This document shows, one piece after another, positions 1 to 6,118 of a stretch of 8,304 nucleotides of DNA. Within the stretch, counting starts at the first letter, position 1. Each line of letters starts with the position of its first letter. A program made the translations under genes and the position numbers. This DNA comes from Armatimonadota bacterium (GTDB taxonomy: Bacteria; Armatimonadota; Fervidibacteria; Fervidibacterales; Fervidibacteraceae), in the NCBI GenBank assembly GCA_026419315.1, contig JANZZQ010000049.1, positions 1 to 8,304 of the forward strand. Direction: 5' to 3'. The notes under the pieces are model-generated. The model was not told the DNA's origin. It searched no databases and saw only the letters and a program-made list of their open reading frames with translations.

Positions 1-138
1 ATCGTGGCTGACTGCAACAGCGGGCGAGAAAGCAGCCAGTTGGGGTTCACCCTCCGCCACATCTTAGGAGCGCCCACCGTTGTCCTTTACGATGGTTCGT
101 GGATTGATTGGTTGTCAAGGAAGTTGCCGAAGGAGTGA
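1..138 (+). CDS. Rhodanese-type sulfurtransferase, C-terminal fragment (5' end outside window)
   Basis: Frame 1 is open from the first base and stops with TGA at 136-138, giving the last 45 residues of a protein. The sequence reads IVADCNSGRESSQ, then TLRHILGAPTV and VLYDGSWIDW. This matches the end of a thiosulfate or 3-mercaptopyruvate sulfurtransferase. The CNSGRES loop occupies the place of the catalytic cysteine loop (cysteine at codon 5). YDGSW-x-[DE]-W is the classic C-terminal rhodanese signature, with Asp instead of the usual Glu. Such enzymes form a cysteine persulfide and pass sulfane sulfur to a thiophilic acceptor. Whether it has one or two rhodanese domains cannot be seen. It is convergent with galactokinase, 98 bp away, and I see no functional link. 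Confidence 0.82.
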   Translation: MVADCNSGRESSQLGFTLRHILGAPTVVLYDGSWIDWLSRKLPKE

Positions 139-236
139 TGCGAATTTCAAAGTTGTCAAGCCAAACTTTTCGGCAGCTCAGGATAACCGCTCTTCAGCCT
201 TGATTTTCCGCCCTTTAGATGGGCTGCTTATCCAAT
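139..236. other. Convergent intergenic gap, no clear terminator
   Basis: These 98 bp lie between the sulfurtransferase stop and the galactokinase stop. The only symmetry I see is GGATAA at 181-186 against TTATCC at 227-232, a 6-bp stem with a 40-base loop and no T-run. That is too weak to call a terminator. One copy of TTGTCAAG lies at 153-160. Confidence 0.5.
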
Positions 237-1427
237 TCAATCGTTCAACTTTTGGACGGCAGCCCCGTCGGACGCATGAACGGCGAAAATCTTAGGTTCT
301 GGTGAGCCGTTGCCGAGTATTGCCTTGTATTTTCTCGGAACTTCCTCAAGCACTTGTTCAATAGCCCCTTCATGGACCATTGCCAAACAAGCGCCGCCAA
401 AACCCGCCCCTGTCAAACGGGCACCGAAAACACCGTCTACGCTAGTGAGGGCCTGAACCATAGCGTCCAGCTCGCGGCAACTGACTTCATAATCGTCCCG
501 CAAAGAAGCGTGTGACGCGAGCAAGAGCGCTCCTGCCCTTTTGAGCGCGCCCTCTCTCATTGCTTGCTGGAAACTTAAAACTCGTTCGTTTTCCGTTATG
601 ACATGCCTTGCCCTTCGCCTAATTGGGTCTGGCATCTCACTGAAGACCATCCCAAGTTCCTCAACAGTGACATCCCTCAAACTCTTGATCGGCTTTTCAA
701 GCGACTCGCTCAACCACTGGACCGCTTCCTCGCATTGACGGCGCCGGATGTTGTATTCTGAAGCAGCCAAACTTCTTGGCACACCCGTATCCGCTACGAC
801 GAAGGCGATTCCCTTCGGTATGGGAACAAGTTGGTGACTTAGATCGCGGCAGTCAATCAAGAGCGCGTGGTCCTTCTTGCCAAGCAAAGCGATCATTTGG
901 TCCATGATGCCGCATTGAACCCCAGCAAATTTGTGCTCGGCAAGTTGACACCATTGGGCCAGAGTTGGGCGGGGGATATCAGCGTTAACGAAGTTCAAAA
1001 AAGTCAAGGCAAAGCCGACCTCAATTGCGGCTGACGAACTCAAACCGGCACCTATAGGGATGTCGCTGGCGACAACGGCGTCAATGCCTTTGAGTTCAAT
1101 GCCGTTTTGCTGGATTACCCAAGCGACACCGCGATGGTAGTTGCGCCAATTCGCGCTTTCATCGCGAACGATTTCGTCAAGGGAAAATTCGTCCGAGTCG
1201 TCCAAGTCAGCGGCGATGACGCGAACCAACTTGTCGTTGCGAACCTTGGCAGCGACGCAAAGGAAAATGTCAACGGCTATGGGCAAAACGAAACCCTCGT
1301 TGTAGTCAGTGTGCTCGCCAATCAAGTTCACGCGGCCGGGAGCAAAAGTCACGATTTCAGGGGCAGTGCCGAAAACTTGAAGGAACTTTTCCACAGCCCG
1401 TTGATAGGACTTGTTTTCCCCAAGCAA
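237..1427 (-). CDS. galK: Galactokinase
   Basis: A cytosolic GHMP-family kinase that phosphorylates galactose to galactose-1-phosphate with ATP, the first committed step of the Leloir pathway. The 396 residues are close to the usual bacterial length (about 380-400), and all family motifs are present. The galactokinase signature GRVNLIGEHTDYNEG lies at residues 31-45, the ATP-binding motif PIGAGLSSSAA at 124-134, GIMDQ with the likely catalytic Asp176 (partner Arg32), and motif 3 RLTGAGFGG at 337-345. The start is TTG at 1427-1425. I accept it because AGGAGGTG (1444-1437) lies 9 bases upstream and the protein then begins at the normal family position. No galT or galE is visible nearby. The gene is codirectional with the acyltransferase operon but 193 bp downstream of it, so it may be separately expressed. 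GalK is more likely than mevalonate or homoserine kinase because of the GEHTDY sugar-binding motif. Confidence 0.97.
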   Translation of the reverse strand: MLGENKSYQRAVEKFLQVFGTAPEIVTFAPGRVNLIGEHTDYNEGFVLPIAVDIFLCVAAKVRNDKLVRVIAADLDDSDEFSLDEIVRDESANWRNYHRGVAWVIQQNGIELKGIDAVVASDIPIGAGLSSSAAIEVGFALTFLNFVNADIPRPTLAQWCQLAEHKFAGVQCGIMDQMIALLGKKDHALLIDCRDLSHQLVPIPKGIAFVVADTGVPRSLAASEYNIRRRQCEEAVQWLSESLEKPIKSLRDVTVEELGMVFSEMPDPIRRRARHVITENERVLSFQQAMREGALKRAGALLLASHASLRDDYEVSCRELDAMVQALTSVDGVFGARLTGAGFGGACLAMVHEGAIEQVLEEVPRKYKAILGNGSPEPKIFAVHASDGAAVQKLND

Positions 1428-1436
1428 GTTTCAAGC

Positions 1437-1444
1437 CACCTCCT
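1437..1444 (-). promoter_or_regulatory. Ribosome binding site of galK
   Basis: On the minus strand this reads AGGAGGTG, a nearly full anti-16S match, 9 bases before the TTG codon at 1427. It decides the non-ATG start. Confidence 0.85.
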
Positions 1445-1560
1445 GCCAACTGATGGAGAGATGCGGCGAGAAACGCCTAAACTATTTTGTAGCAGGCGAA
1501 GCAAAGGTTAAGATTCTGTTCTTCGGGAATCGGTGAAGGATGCAGCCCCACTTTGTTTTT

Positions 1561-1587
1561 TCGGCACGATTTAAAACCGTGCCCTCC
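1561..1587. repeat. Half-copy of the GGCACGG hairpin repeat (copy 1)
   Basis: An imperfect inverted repeat: GGCACGATTT pairs with AAACCGTGCC with one mismatch, followed by CTCC. It resembles the right half of the compound repeats at 7718-7787 and 7872-7943. It lies between the acyltransferase and galactokinase genes and could end or stabilise transcripts. There is a T-run beside the stem (TTTTTT, 1555-1560) on the plus strand. Confidence 0.7.
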
Positions 1588-1596
1588 TTTTGACCT

Positions 1597-1625
1597 GTCG
1601 GCACAGTTCAAAACTTTGCCCTACC
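1597..1625. repeat. Half-copy of the GGCACGG hairpin repeat (copy 2), overlapping a stop codon
   Basis: GGCACAGTT pairs with AACTTTGCC across a short loop, with one mismatch. It is flanked by GT at 1597-1598 and by CTACC, just as in the compound repeats near 7750. The right edge contains CTA at 1621-1623, which is the TAG stop of the acyltransferase on the minus strand, so the repeat abuts and slightly overlaps that gene's end. It could act as a 3' hairpin for the operon transcript. Confidence 0.68.
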
Positions 1626-2319
1626 TTTGCAATCGCTCGTGAAACTCAACGCTTTGCCTGACCTTGACAATCGTGTTTGGCGGGTAGTAGCCCCTGAGGG
1701 ATGAGAGCGGGTAGGCGAGAACCCGTTTGCCGATGAGCGTGCCGGGATTGATGACGGCGTTGCAGCCTATTTCCGCTTCGTCACCGACGATTGCGCCAAA
1801 TTTCCTCAAACCCGTTGGATACTCAACGCCGTCAAGTTTCACGACAATCTCGTCGCGAGTGATCTTCAAGTTTGAGAGGATGACGCCAGCGGCAAGGTGG
1901 CTCTTGAAGCCGATAACCGAATCGCCGACATAGTTGAAATGCGGGCATTGAGCGCCTTCCATCAGAACGCAATTTTTGAATTCGCTGGCGTGCCCCAAGA
2001 CCGCACCGTCTCCCACCAAAACTTCGCCACGAATGTAAGCGCCCGACCTAACGATGCAGTTTTTCCCAATGTAAGCGGGACCGAAAATCACTGCTCCCGG
2101 CTCAACGACCGTGCCCTCACCAATAAAAACTTGCCCGTGAACGAACGCGCCCTCCATCACTTCGCCGCGAATTTCCGCCTTGACAATGCTGCGCAAATAC
2201 TCGCCGATGCGAGGTATCACTTCCCAGACAAACTTAACGCCGTCAAACAAGTCTCGATGGGCGAATTTGCTCAGGTCAAAGTAATGCTCAGGGCGCAACC
2301 TTTCGTCCAAGCCCATCAC
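1621..2319 (-). CDS. Left-handed beta-helix (hexapeptide) acyltransferase, GlmU-C-like
   Basis: A 232-residue protein. Isoleucine/valine-glycine hexapeptide turns fill residues about 60-200 (VFIGEGTVVEPGAVI, AYIGKNCIV, VLVGDGAVLG and others), as expected for a left-handed parallel beta-helix. Residues 126-137, PHFNYVGDSVIG, strongly resemble the GlmU acetyltransferase active-site segment, where the His (here His127) is catalytic. The protein therefore probably moves an acetyl or other acyl group onto a sugar or sugar nucleotide in the cytosol. It lacks the N-terminal nucleotidyltransferase domain of full GlmU or G1P-thymidylyltransferase-like proteins, and residues 1-50 are a short helical lead. 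It is the last gene of the operon, only 1 bp after the Uma2 stop. The start is uncertain: GTG at 2319, ATG at 2316, or TTG at 2310. The TTG is preceded by GAGGTGA with a 5-base spacer and may be the true start. The exact substrate is unknown. Confidence 0.85.
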   Translation of the reverse strand: MMGLDERLRPEHYFDLSKFAHRDLFDGVKFVWEVIPRIGEYLRSIVKAEIRGEVMEGAFVHGQVFIGEGTVVEPGAVIFGPAYIGKNCIVRSGAYIRGEVLVGDGAVLGHASEFKNCVLMEGAQCPHFNYVGDSVIGFKSHLAAGVILSNLKITRDEIVVKLDGVEYPTGLRKFGAIVGDEAEIGCNAVINPGTLIGKRVLAYPLSSLRGYYPPNTIVKVRQSVEFHERLQR

Positions 2320-2320
2320 C

Positions 2321-2866
2321 TCATGAGAAAAGGGTTTTCACCCTGACCCTAAATCCGGGCACGACATCTTCCCCGCTCAAAACATCGTTGCCATTTAAAA
2401 CCTGCCTCTCACCGTTTTGCCTTATCACCACCACCCTTTGAGCGTTTGGGTCAACAAGCCAAATGAGCCTCACGCCCCAACTGAGATACTCGGCAATTTT
2501 TTCCTCATAGTCGTCAAGAGTTTCGTTCAACCCCAAAACTTCAACAGCGAGGTCGGGCGGAACGCGACCGAACCCTTTTGGCAATTTGCCGTGCGGCAAT
2601 TTTTCTCGGCTGACGAAAGAAAAATCTGGCGCCCTCATGTTTCTTCGCAGTCGGAAGCCTGTTCGAGCGTCAAAGATGAAGCCAAGTCCGTGTCTCAAAA
2701 TGTAACTTCCTAACTTGACGGTAAGCCTTGCGTTGATCCAACCTTGCTCCAACCCCGCAGGGGTCATCAATTTCACCTCGCCGTCAACCAACTCCACCTT
2801 GCCTTCATGCTTTATCTGCAGCAATTCTTCGTCCGCCCAAGCTTTCTTGTTTGCGGTCACAGCCAT
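2321..2866 (-). CDS. Uma2 family protein (DUF820, PD-(D/E)XK nuclease fold)
   Basis: The 181 residues have the typical Uma2 length and layout: an N-terminal VELVDGEV block (residues 24-31), APDFSFVS (79-86), PPDLAVEVLG (103-112), EEKIAEYLSWGV (121-132) and IWLVDP (135-140). The presumed nuclease-site residues are Asp81, Glu109 and Lys123, all present, so the active site looks intact. The family is often multicopy in cyanobacteria and thermophiles. An endonuclease fold is established, but the biological role is mostly unknown. The ATG start at 2866 is preceded by GGGGTGA overlapping the upstream stop. Only 6 bp separate it from the phosphatase gene and 1 bp from the next gene, so it is clearly cotranscribed with them. 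I see no toxin-antitoxin partner, transposase or methylase beside it. Confidence 0.92.
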   Translation of the reverse strand: MAVTANKKAWADEELLQIKHEGKVELVDGEVKLMTPAGLEQGWINARLTVKLGSYILRHGLGFIFDARTGFRLRRNMRAPDFSFVSREKLPHGKLPKGFGRVPPDLAVEVLGLNETLDDYEEKIAEYLSWGVRLIWLVDPNAQRVVVIRQNGERQVLNGNDVLSGEDVVPGFRVRVKTLFS

Positions 2867-2872
2867 CCCAAA

Positions 2873-3712
2873 TCACCCCAGCATTTTCAAAACTTGCCGA
2901 TGCAATTCTTCAGTGCAACTGCAAACTACGCTGAACCGCTTGTTGATGTCAGGTTCAAACTTGACAGAGTTGCCATCAAAATCAGTGACGATGCAACCTG
3001 CAGCCAAAGCGATAGGCAAGCCGGCGAAAACTTCAATCATCGGCTGCTGGACAGCAAAGTAAACATCGCATCGCCCCGACGCCACATCGGCGAACCCGCA
3101 AGGTCCGCCGTTGGGCAAAACGAACTTGACAGCGGAAAACAAAGGTTTGTAACGCTCAACGGTCGGATAGATGAAGTGGGGCTTCATCAAATAACTTGCC
3201 AAATATGCATCTTTGAGCGATTTCGTTTTGTTGGGTCGCAAAGGCTGACGGTGCTCCGTGTTGCCGAGGGAGGCAACAAACGCGCCTTCGGGCGTAGCAA
3301 ACTCAATCCGTCTTGAGACGATATCTCCGACAGCGGCTGAAATTGAGTTGCCTTGAAAGTCGTAAATTGCGAGCGCAGTGAACCAAAAAGCTTTGATTTT
3401 CCGCCGATACAAAGCGCTGCCATCAAAGGGATCACAAACGGCGTAAATGGGCTCCCCCTTCCCGGGCAACTCGACCCTTTGCAGTTCTTCGCTCAAAAGA
3501 GTTATTCGCCAACCTGTTTCCTGTAACGCTTGGACGTAAAGGTTTTCAAGTTCCCGGTCAATGCGAATGACTTCGGGGTCCCAATCACGGTAGCCTGCTT
3601 CGCGGGTGGCAACGACTTCGGTTGCTTGTTCGCCCAACTCACAAGCCCGCCTCACAGCCGAAGCGACAGCCCTAATGCAAAAGTTTGCTGCGGAGATGGA
3701 ATTGCGCTCCAT
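2873..3712 (-). CDS. Inositol monophosphatase / fructose-1,6-bisphosphatase family phosphatase
   Basis: A Mg2+-dependent sugar-phosphate phosphatase of the IMPase/FBPase superfamily with 279 residues, near the family length of about 250-280. Visible motifs are LLSEE (72-76, the metal-binding Glu region), DPFDGSA (94-100, the DPIDGT metal site), GGPCGFADVASGRCDVYF (202-219) and AGCIVTDFDG (238-247). The canonical PWDxAAG motif reads PMIEVFAG (224-231), so the Trp-Asp pair is replaced by Ile-Glu. This could alter metal binding or catalysis. Substrate candidates are inositol-1-phosphate, fructose-1,6-bisphosphate, or another small phosphate such as 3'-phosphoadenosine nucleotides, and the sequence alone does not decide. 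The ATG start at 3712 has GGTGA 7 bases upstream. It is the first gene of the minus-strand operon and is divergent from iorA across about 96 bp. Confidence 0.88.
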   Translation of the reverse strand: MERNSISAANFCIRAVASAVRRACELGEQATEVVATREAGYRDWDPEVIRIDRELENLYVQALQETGWRITLLSEELQRVELPGKGEPIYAVCDPFDGSALYRRKIKAFWFTALAIYDFQGNSISAAVGDIVSRRIEFATPEGAFVASLGNTEHRQPLRPNKTKSLKDAYLASYLMKPHFIYPTVERYKPLFSAVKFVLPNGGPCGFADVASGRCDVYFAVQQPMIEVFAGLPIALAAGCIVTDFDGNSVKFEPDINKRFSVVCSCTEELHRQVLKMLG

Positions 3713-3808
3713 TTTCTGTCACCAACAAAAGTTTGCCATTGTTCCCTTTCGGGCTTTCAACTCGGTCGTTATTCTTTTTACGGCTTTCAGAAACGGAGGT
3801 GGCTTCAA
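3713..3808. promoter_or_regulatory. Divergent intergenic region between phosphatase operon and iorAB
   Basis: These 96 bp must hold the 5' signals of both divergent transcripts if they start here. TATTCT at 3770-3775 is a possible plus-strand -10 box (4 of 6 matches), but no good -35 box lies 16-18 bp upstream. I see no clear operator palindrome. The end holds the iorA ribosome binding site. Confidence 0.4.
3795..3801 (+). promoter_or_regulatory. Ribosome binding site of iorA
   Basis: GGAGGTG lies 7 bases before ATG 3809-3811. It fixes the start there, rather than at any of the upstream in-frame codons that run antisense through the phosphatase gene. Confidence 0.9.
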
Positions 3809-6025
3809 ATGGGACGGACTTATCCCGCCCACGAGATAGAGCAGTTGAAGAAGGGCGAAGGTGAAGTTATCTGGGCTGACGGGTGTCTGGCGATTTTGAA
3901 GGCGCTGTTGGAAAGCGGCGTGGCATACCTTGGGGGCTACCCCGGTGCACCCGTGTCAAACCTGACGGATGCTTTCCTTGACGCTGAAGAGCGGATTTTG
4001 AAGCCGATGGGCGTTTTCGTCGCAAATAATGTCAACGAAGCAGCGGCAGCAGCGATGTTGAGGTTTTCTGTCAATGCCCCCTTGAGGGGCGCCGTTGCTT
4101 GGAAGGTCGTAGGCACAAATGTCGCCGCAGACGCACTCGCCCATGTCTGCTCCTCGGGAGTTCAAGGAGGAGTGGTCATTTTCGTTGGAGAAGATTATGC
4201 GGCAAGCAGCACTTTGGTTGTCCAAAAGACCCTCCCTTATGGCTACAACTTCGGCGCTCCGGTTCTGGACCCAAAAGCCGATTTGAACCATGTCACCCAC
4301 TTGACAAGGTTGGCTTTTGAACTTTCCGAAAACTGCCATATGCCTGTTCTGTTTCTCGTGAGAACGAGGGTTGGCAACATGAAAAGTTGGCTGAAAGCTA
4401 AAGACAACCAACCACCCAAATTCAGCTTGCACAACCCCTTGACAGAGTTGCAACGAATTCCCGACCGCTTTCCCATACCGCCTTTCACCCAACGCCACGA
4501 GCGCGAGAAATGGCACGAACGAATTCCTCTCGCGAAAAAATTCATCCGACAAAACGGCATTAACGAACGCTACGATAATGGTGGTCGCAAAGGCATCATC
4601 GTTCACGGTCTGCTTTTCAATGTCGCTTTGCGAGGGCTAATGCGATTGGGCGAAGTGGAAATTCGCCAGCGAGAATTAGTTGCAACTCACGAGCGAATTG
4701 AAAATGCGACAGCAAACAACCTTTCGCCTCTCCCGCTATCAATCCCTGCTCCCCAACCCTCAGTCCCCGATTTCCGATCCCAAGTCCCCAACCCCCAGTC
4801 CCTTTCTTTCGGCATCCCTTTGCTTTCGCTTCACGCCCTTTTCCCGCTTGTGGAAGAGGAGTTAGCTGAGTTTCTGGAAGGCAAAGATGAAGTGCTCGTT
4901 GTTGAGGAAGGCGAACCTGCCCTCCTTGAGCGGGAGATTCGTGCGATCGCCCAGCAAATTGGTTGGACTGGTCGGGTTGTCCGAGGCGAGTTTCTGCCGA
5001 CGACGGGCGAACTGACAACGGGCGTTGTGACGGAAGGCTTGATGAAATTTTTGCGCAACTCAGCCGCTTCCGTTTCCGTCACGCGCCCCTTGTCCCGCAC
5101 CCCGTTGATTGAGGACCTGCCCGTTGTTCCCCGCTTTCCCAACTTTTGTTCCGGTTGCCCTGAGAGACCGGCGATTCTAACGGCTTTGAAAATTTTCCAT
5201 AGCCTTCACCCTGAAGCACGCTTTGAGGTCGTGCTTGACATTGGTTGCTACATCATGGGAATCTACTACCTGCGCGATTTAGTCCCTCCAGTTACGGGTA
5301 TGGGAACTTGCCTCGCATCCAGTTTGGCAAGCTCCTTTTTGTCGCAGGAACGAACAATCTACATTGTCGGCGACGGAACTTTTTGGGCACAAGCGCTGAC
5401 GACCAGCATAAGCAACGCCCTTTACCACAAGCAAGATTGCGTCGTGCTGATTTTGGAGAACTTCTGGACGGCAATGACAGGACACCAACCTAATCCCAGC
5501 ACAAAAGTCGGCGAACATGCTGGCAACTTGGACATTGAAGCGACGCTGAAAGGGATGGGTGCAAAATGGGTCAAAGTTGTCAACCCCTACGAGGTCGGCG
5601 AGGTCGTGAAGTTGATTGAAGAGGCTTGGGAACTTTCCGATTTCGGACCAAGGTTTTTAATCGTGCGGGGCGAGTGCATGCTGGAGCGGAGCCGAAGGGA
5701 GCGGAAGGAACGAGAGCAATTGCGAGTTGTGGGCAAGCGAGTGACAGAAGCCCATTTCGGTGTTGACCCCCTCGTTTGCGCTGGCGACCACAGTTGCTTG
5801 CACTACAACAACTGCCCTTCCCTTTCAGTTCGTCCATCTCCCAACCCGCTCAGGCGGGATATGATTGTTCAAGCGGAAAAAACCTGTGTTGATTGTGGGC
5901 TTTGCGGTTCGGTCGCCCATGCGGCGAAGTTGTGCCCATCCTTTTACCGAGTTGAACAAGTTCATAACCCGTCTTGGTGGGAGCGATTGCAGTTTCGGTT
6001 GAGGCGAAAGTTGCTCGGCGTGTGA
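3809..6025 (+). CDS. iorA: Indolepyruvate-type ferredoxin oxidoreductase, alpha (TPP and Fe-S) subunit
   Basis: A 738-residue catalytic subunit of a 2-oxoacid:ferredoxin oxidoreductase, which decarboxylates aryl-pyruvates (indolepyruvate type) and makes acyl-CoA while reducing ferredoxin in the cytosol. Order of parts: a pyrimidine-binding domain with GGYPGAP (42-48) and Glu77 in NVNEAAAAAML; a transketolase-C-like domain (about 260-410); and a TPP-pyrophosphate domain with FCSGCPER (446-453), GDG (521-523), Asn551 and the typical TAMTGHQP (554-561). The C-terminal Fe-S region has Cys657, 663 and 669, then Cys693, 696, 699 and 709 (CVDCGLC...LCPSFY). This arrangement resembles the fused IorA-IorB proteins of proteobacteria more than archaeal IorA. 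A Pro/Ser/Gln-rich insert at about residues 305-335 coincides with a 7-bp DNA repeat. The ATG at 3809 has GGAGGTG 7 bases upstream. iorB follows in the same direction. The exact substrate (indolepyruvate, phenylpyruvate or other) is inferred. Confidence 0.93.
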   Translation: MGRTYPAHEIEQLKKGEGEVIWADGCLAILKALLESGVAYLGGYPGAPVSNLTDAFLDAEERILKPMGVFVANNVNEAAAAAMLRFSVNAPLRGAVAWKVVGTNVAADALAHVCSSGVQGGVVIFVGEDYAASSTLVVQKTLPYGYNFGAPVLDPKADLNHVTHLTRLAFELSENCHMPVLFLVRTRVGNMKSWLKAKDNQPPKFSLHNPLTELQRIPDRFPIPPFTQRHEREKWHERIPLAKKFIRQNGINERYDNGGRKGIIVHGLLFNVALRGLMRLGEVEIRQRELVATHERIENATANNLSPLPLSIPAPQPSVPDFRSQVPNPQSLSFGIPLLSLHALFPLVEEELAEFLEGKDEVLVVEEGEPALLEREIRAIAQQIGWTGRVVRGEFLPTTGELTTGVVTEGLMKFLRNSAASVSVTRPLSRTPLIEDLPVVPRFPNFCSGCPERPAILTALKIFHSLHPEARFEVVLDIGCYIMGIYYLRDLVPPVTGMGTCLASSLASSFLSQERTIYIVGDGTFWAQALTTSISNALYHKQDCVVLILENFWTAMTGHQPNPSTKVGEHAGNLDIEATLKGMGAKWVKVVNPYEVGEVVKLIEEAWELSDFGPRFLIVRGECMLERSRRERKEREQLRVVGKRVTEAHFGVDPLVCAGDHSCLHYNNCPSLSVRPSPNPLRRDMIVQAEKTCVDCGLCGSVAHAAKLCPSFYRVEQVHNPSWWERLQFRLRRKLLGV
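4740..4802. repeat. Degenerate 7-bp tandem repeat (9 units) inside iorA
   Basis: Nine consecutive heptamers in register: CAATCCC, TGCTCCC, CAACCCT, CAGTCCC, CGATTTC, CGATCCC, AAGTCCC, CAACCCC, CAGTCCC. The plus-strand consensus is about CARTCCC. The total of 63 bp is a multiple of 3, so the reading frame is kept. It encodes a low-complexity Pro/Ser/Gln/Val linker. It resembles the CCCCAGT/CCCCAAT heptamer repeats known from cyanobacteria, but here it sits inside a gene. Confidence 0.9.
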
Positions 6026-6046
6026 ATTGTCAAGTAAGGCGAACTT

Positions 6047-6118
6047 AGAGAGGCGCCCCCCCCGGTGAGCAAGAAATTGGCTCAGCGAAAGCGTGGAAGC
6101 GGTGACGGTGATGGTGAG
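6047..6118 (+). promoter_or_regulatory. iorA-iorB junction: C8 run, (GGTGAN)3 and iorB ribosome binding site
   Basis: After the iorA stop come AGAGAGG at 6047-6053, a run of eight C (6056-6063), and a tandem hexamer GGTGAC-GGTGAT-GGTGAG at 6101-6118, directly before ATG 6119. The middle GGTGAT lies 6 bases before that ATG and is a good Shine-Dalgarno. The GTG at 6065 is an alternative start with AGAGAGG 11 bases upstream. Confidence 0.6.

Noticed and set aside
80..295. 71-codon plus-strand frame across the sulfurtransferase end
   Set aside because: It overlaps the sulfurtransferase in a different frame and the galK 3' end. There is no domain, and its composition looks like non-coding read-through.
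1107..1511. 134-codon plus-strand frame over the galactokinase start
   Set aside because: It is antisense to a clear galK with all motifs, has no recognisable domain and no good ribosome binding site that I can see.
1445..1540. Sigma-70 promoter for galK on the minus strand
   Set aside because: TACAAA and TTAACC words are present but the spacing is 14 bp, too short for a reliable -35/-10 pair.
3530..3808. Upstream extension of the iorA frame by 93 codons
   Set aside because: It runs antisense through the phosphatase gene, has no family similarity, and the strong GGAGGTG seven bases before ATG 3809 marks the true start.
4617..5018. Minus-strand frame rich in Gly-Leu-Gly-Ile-Gly-Asn
   Set aside because: This is only the reverse translation of the heptamer repeat inside iorA, a common false-gene pattern.
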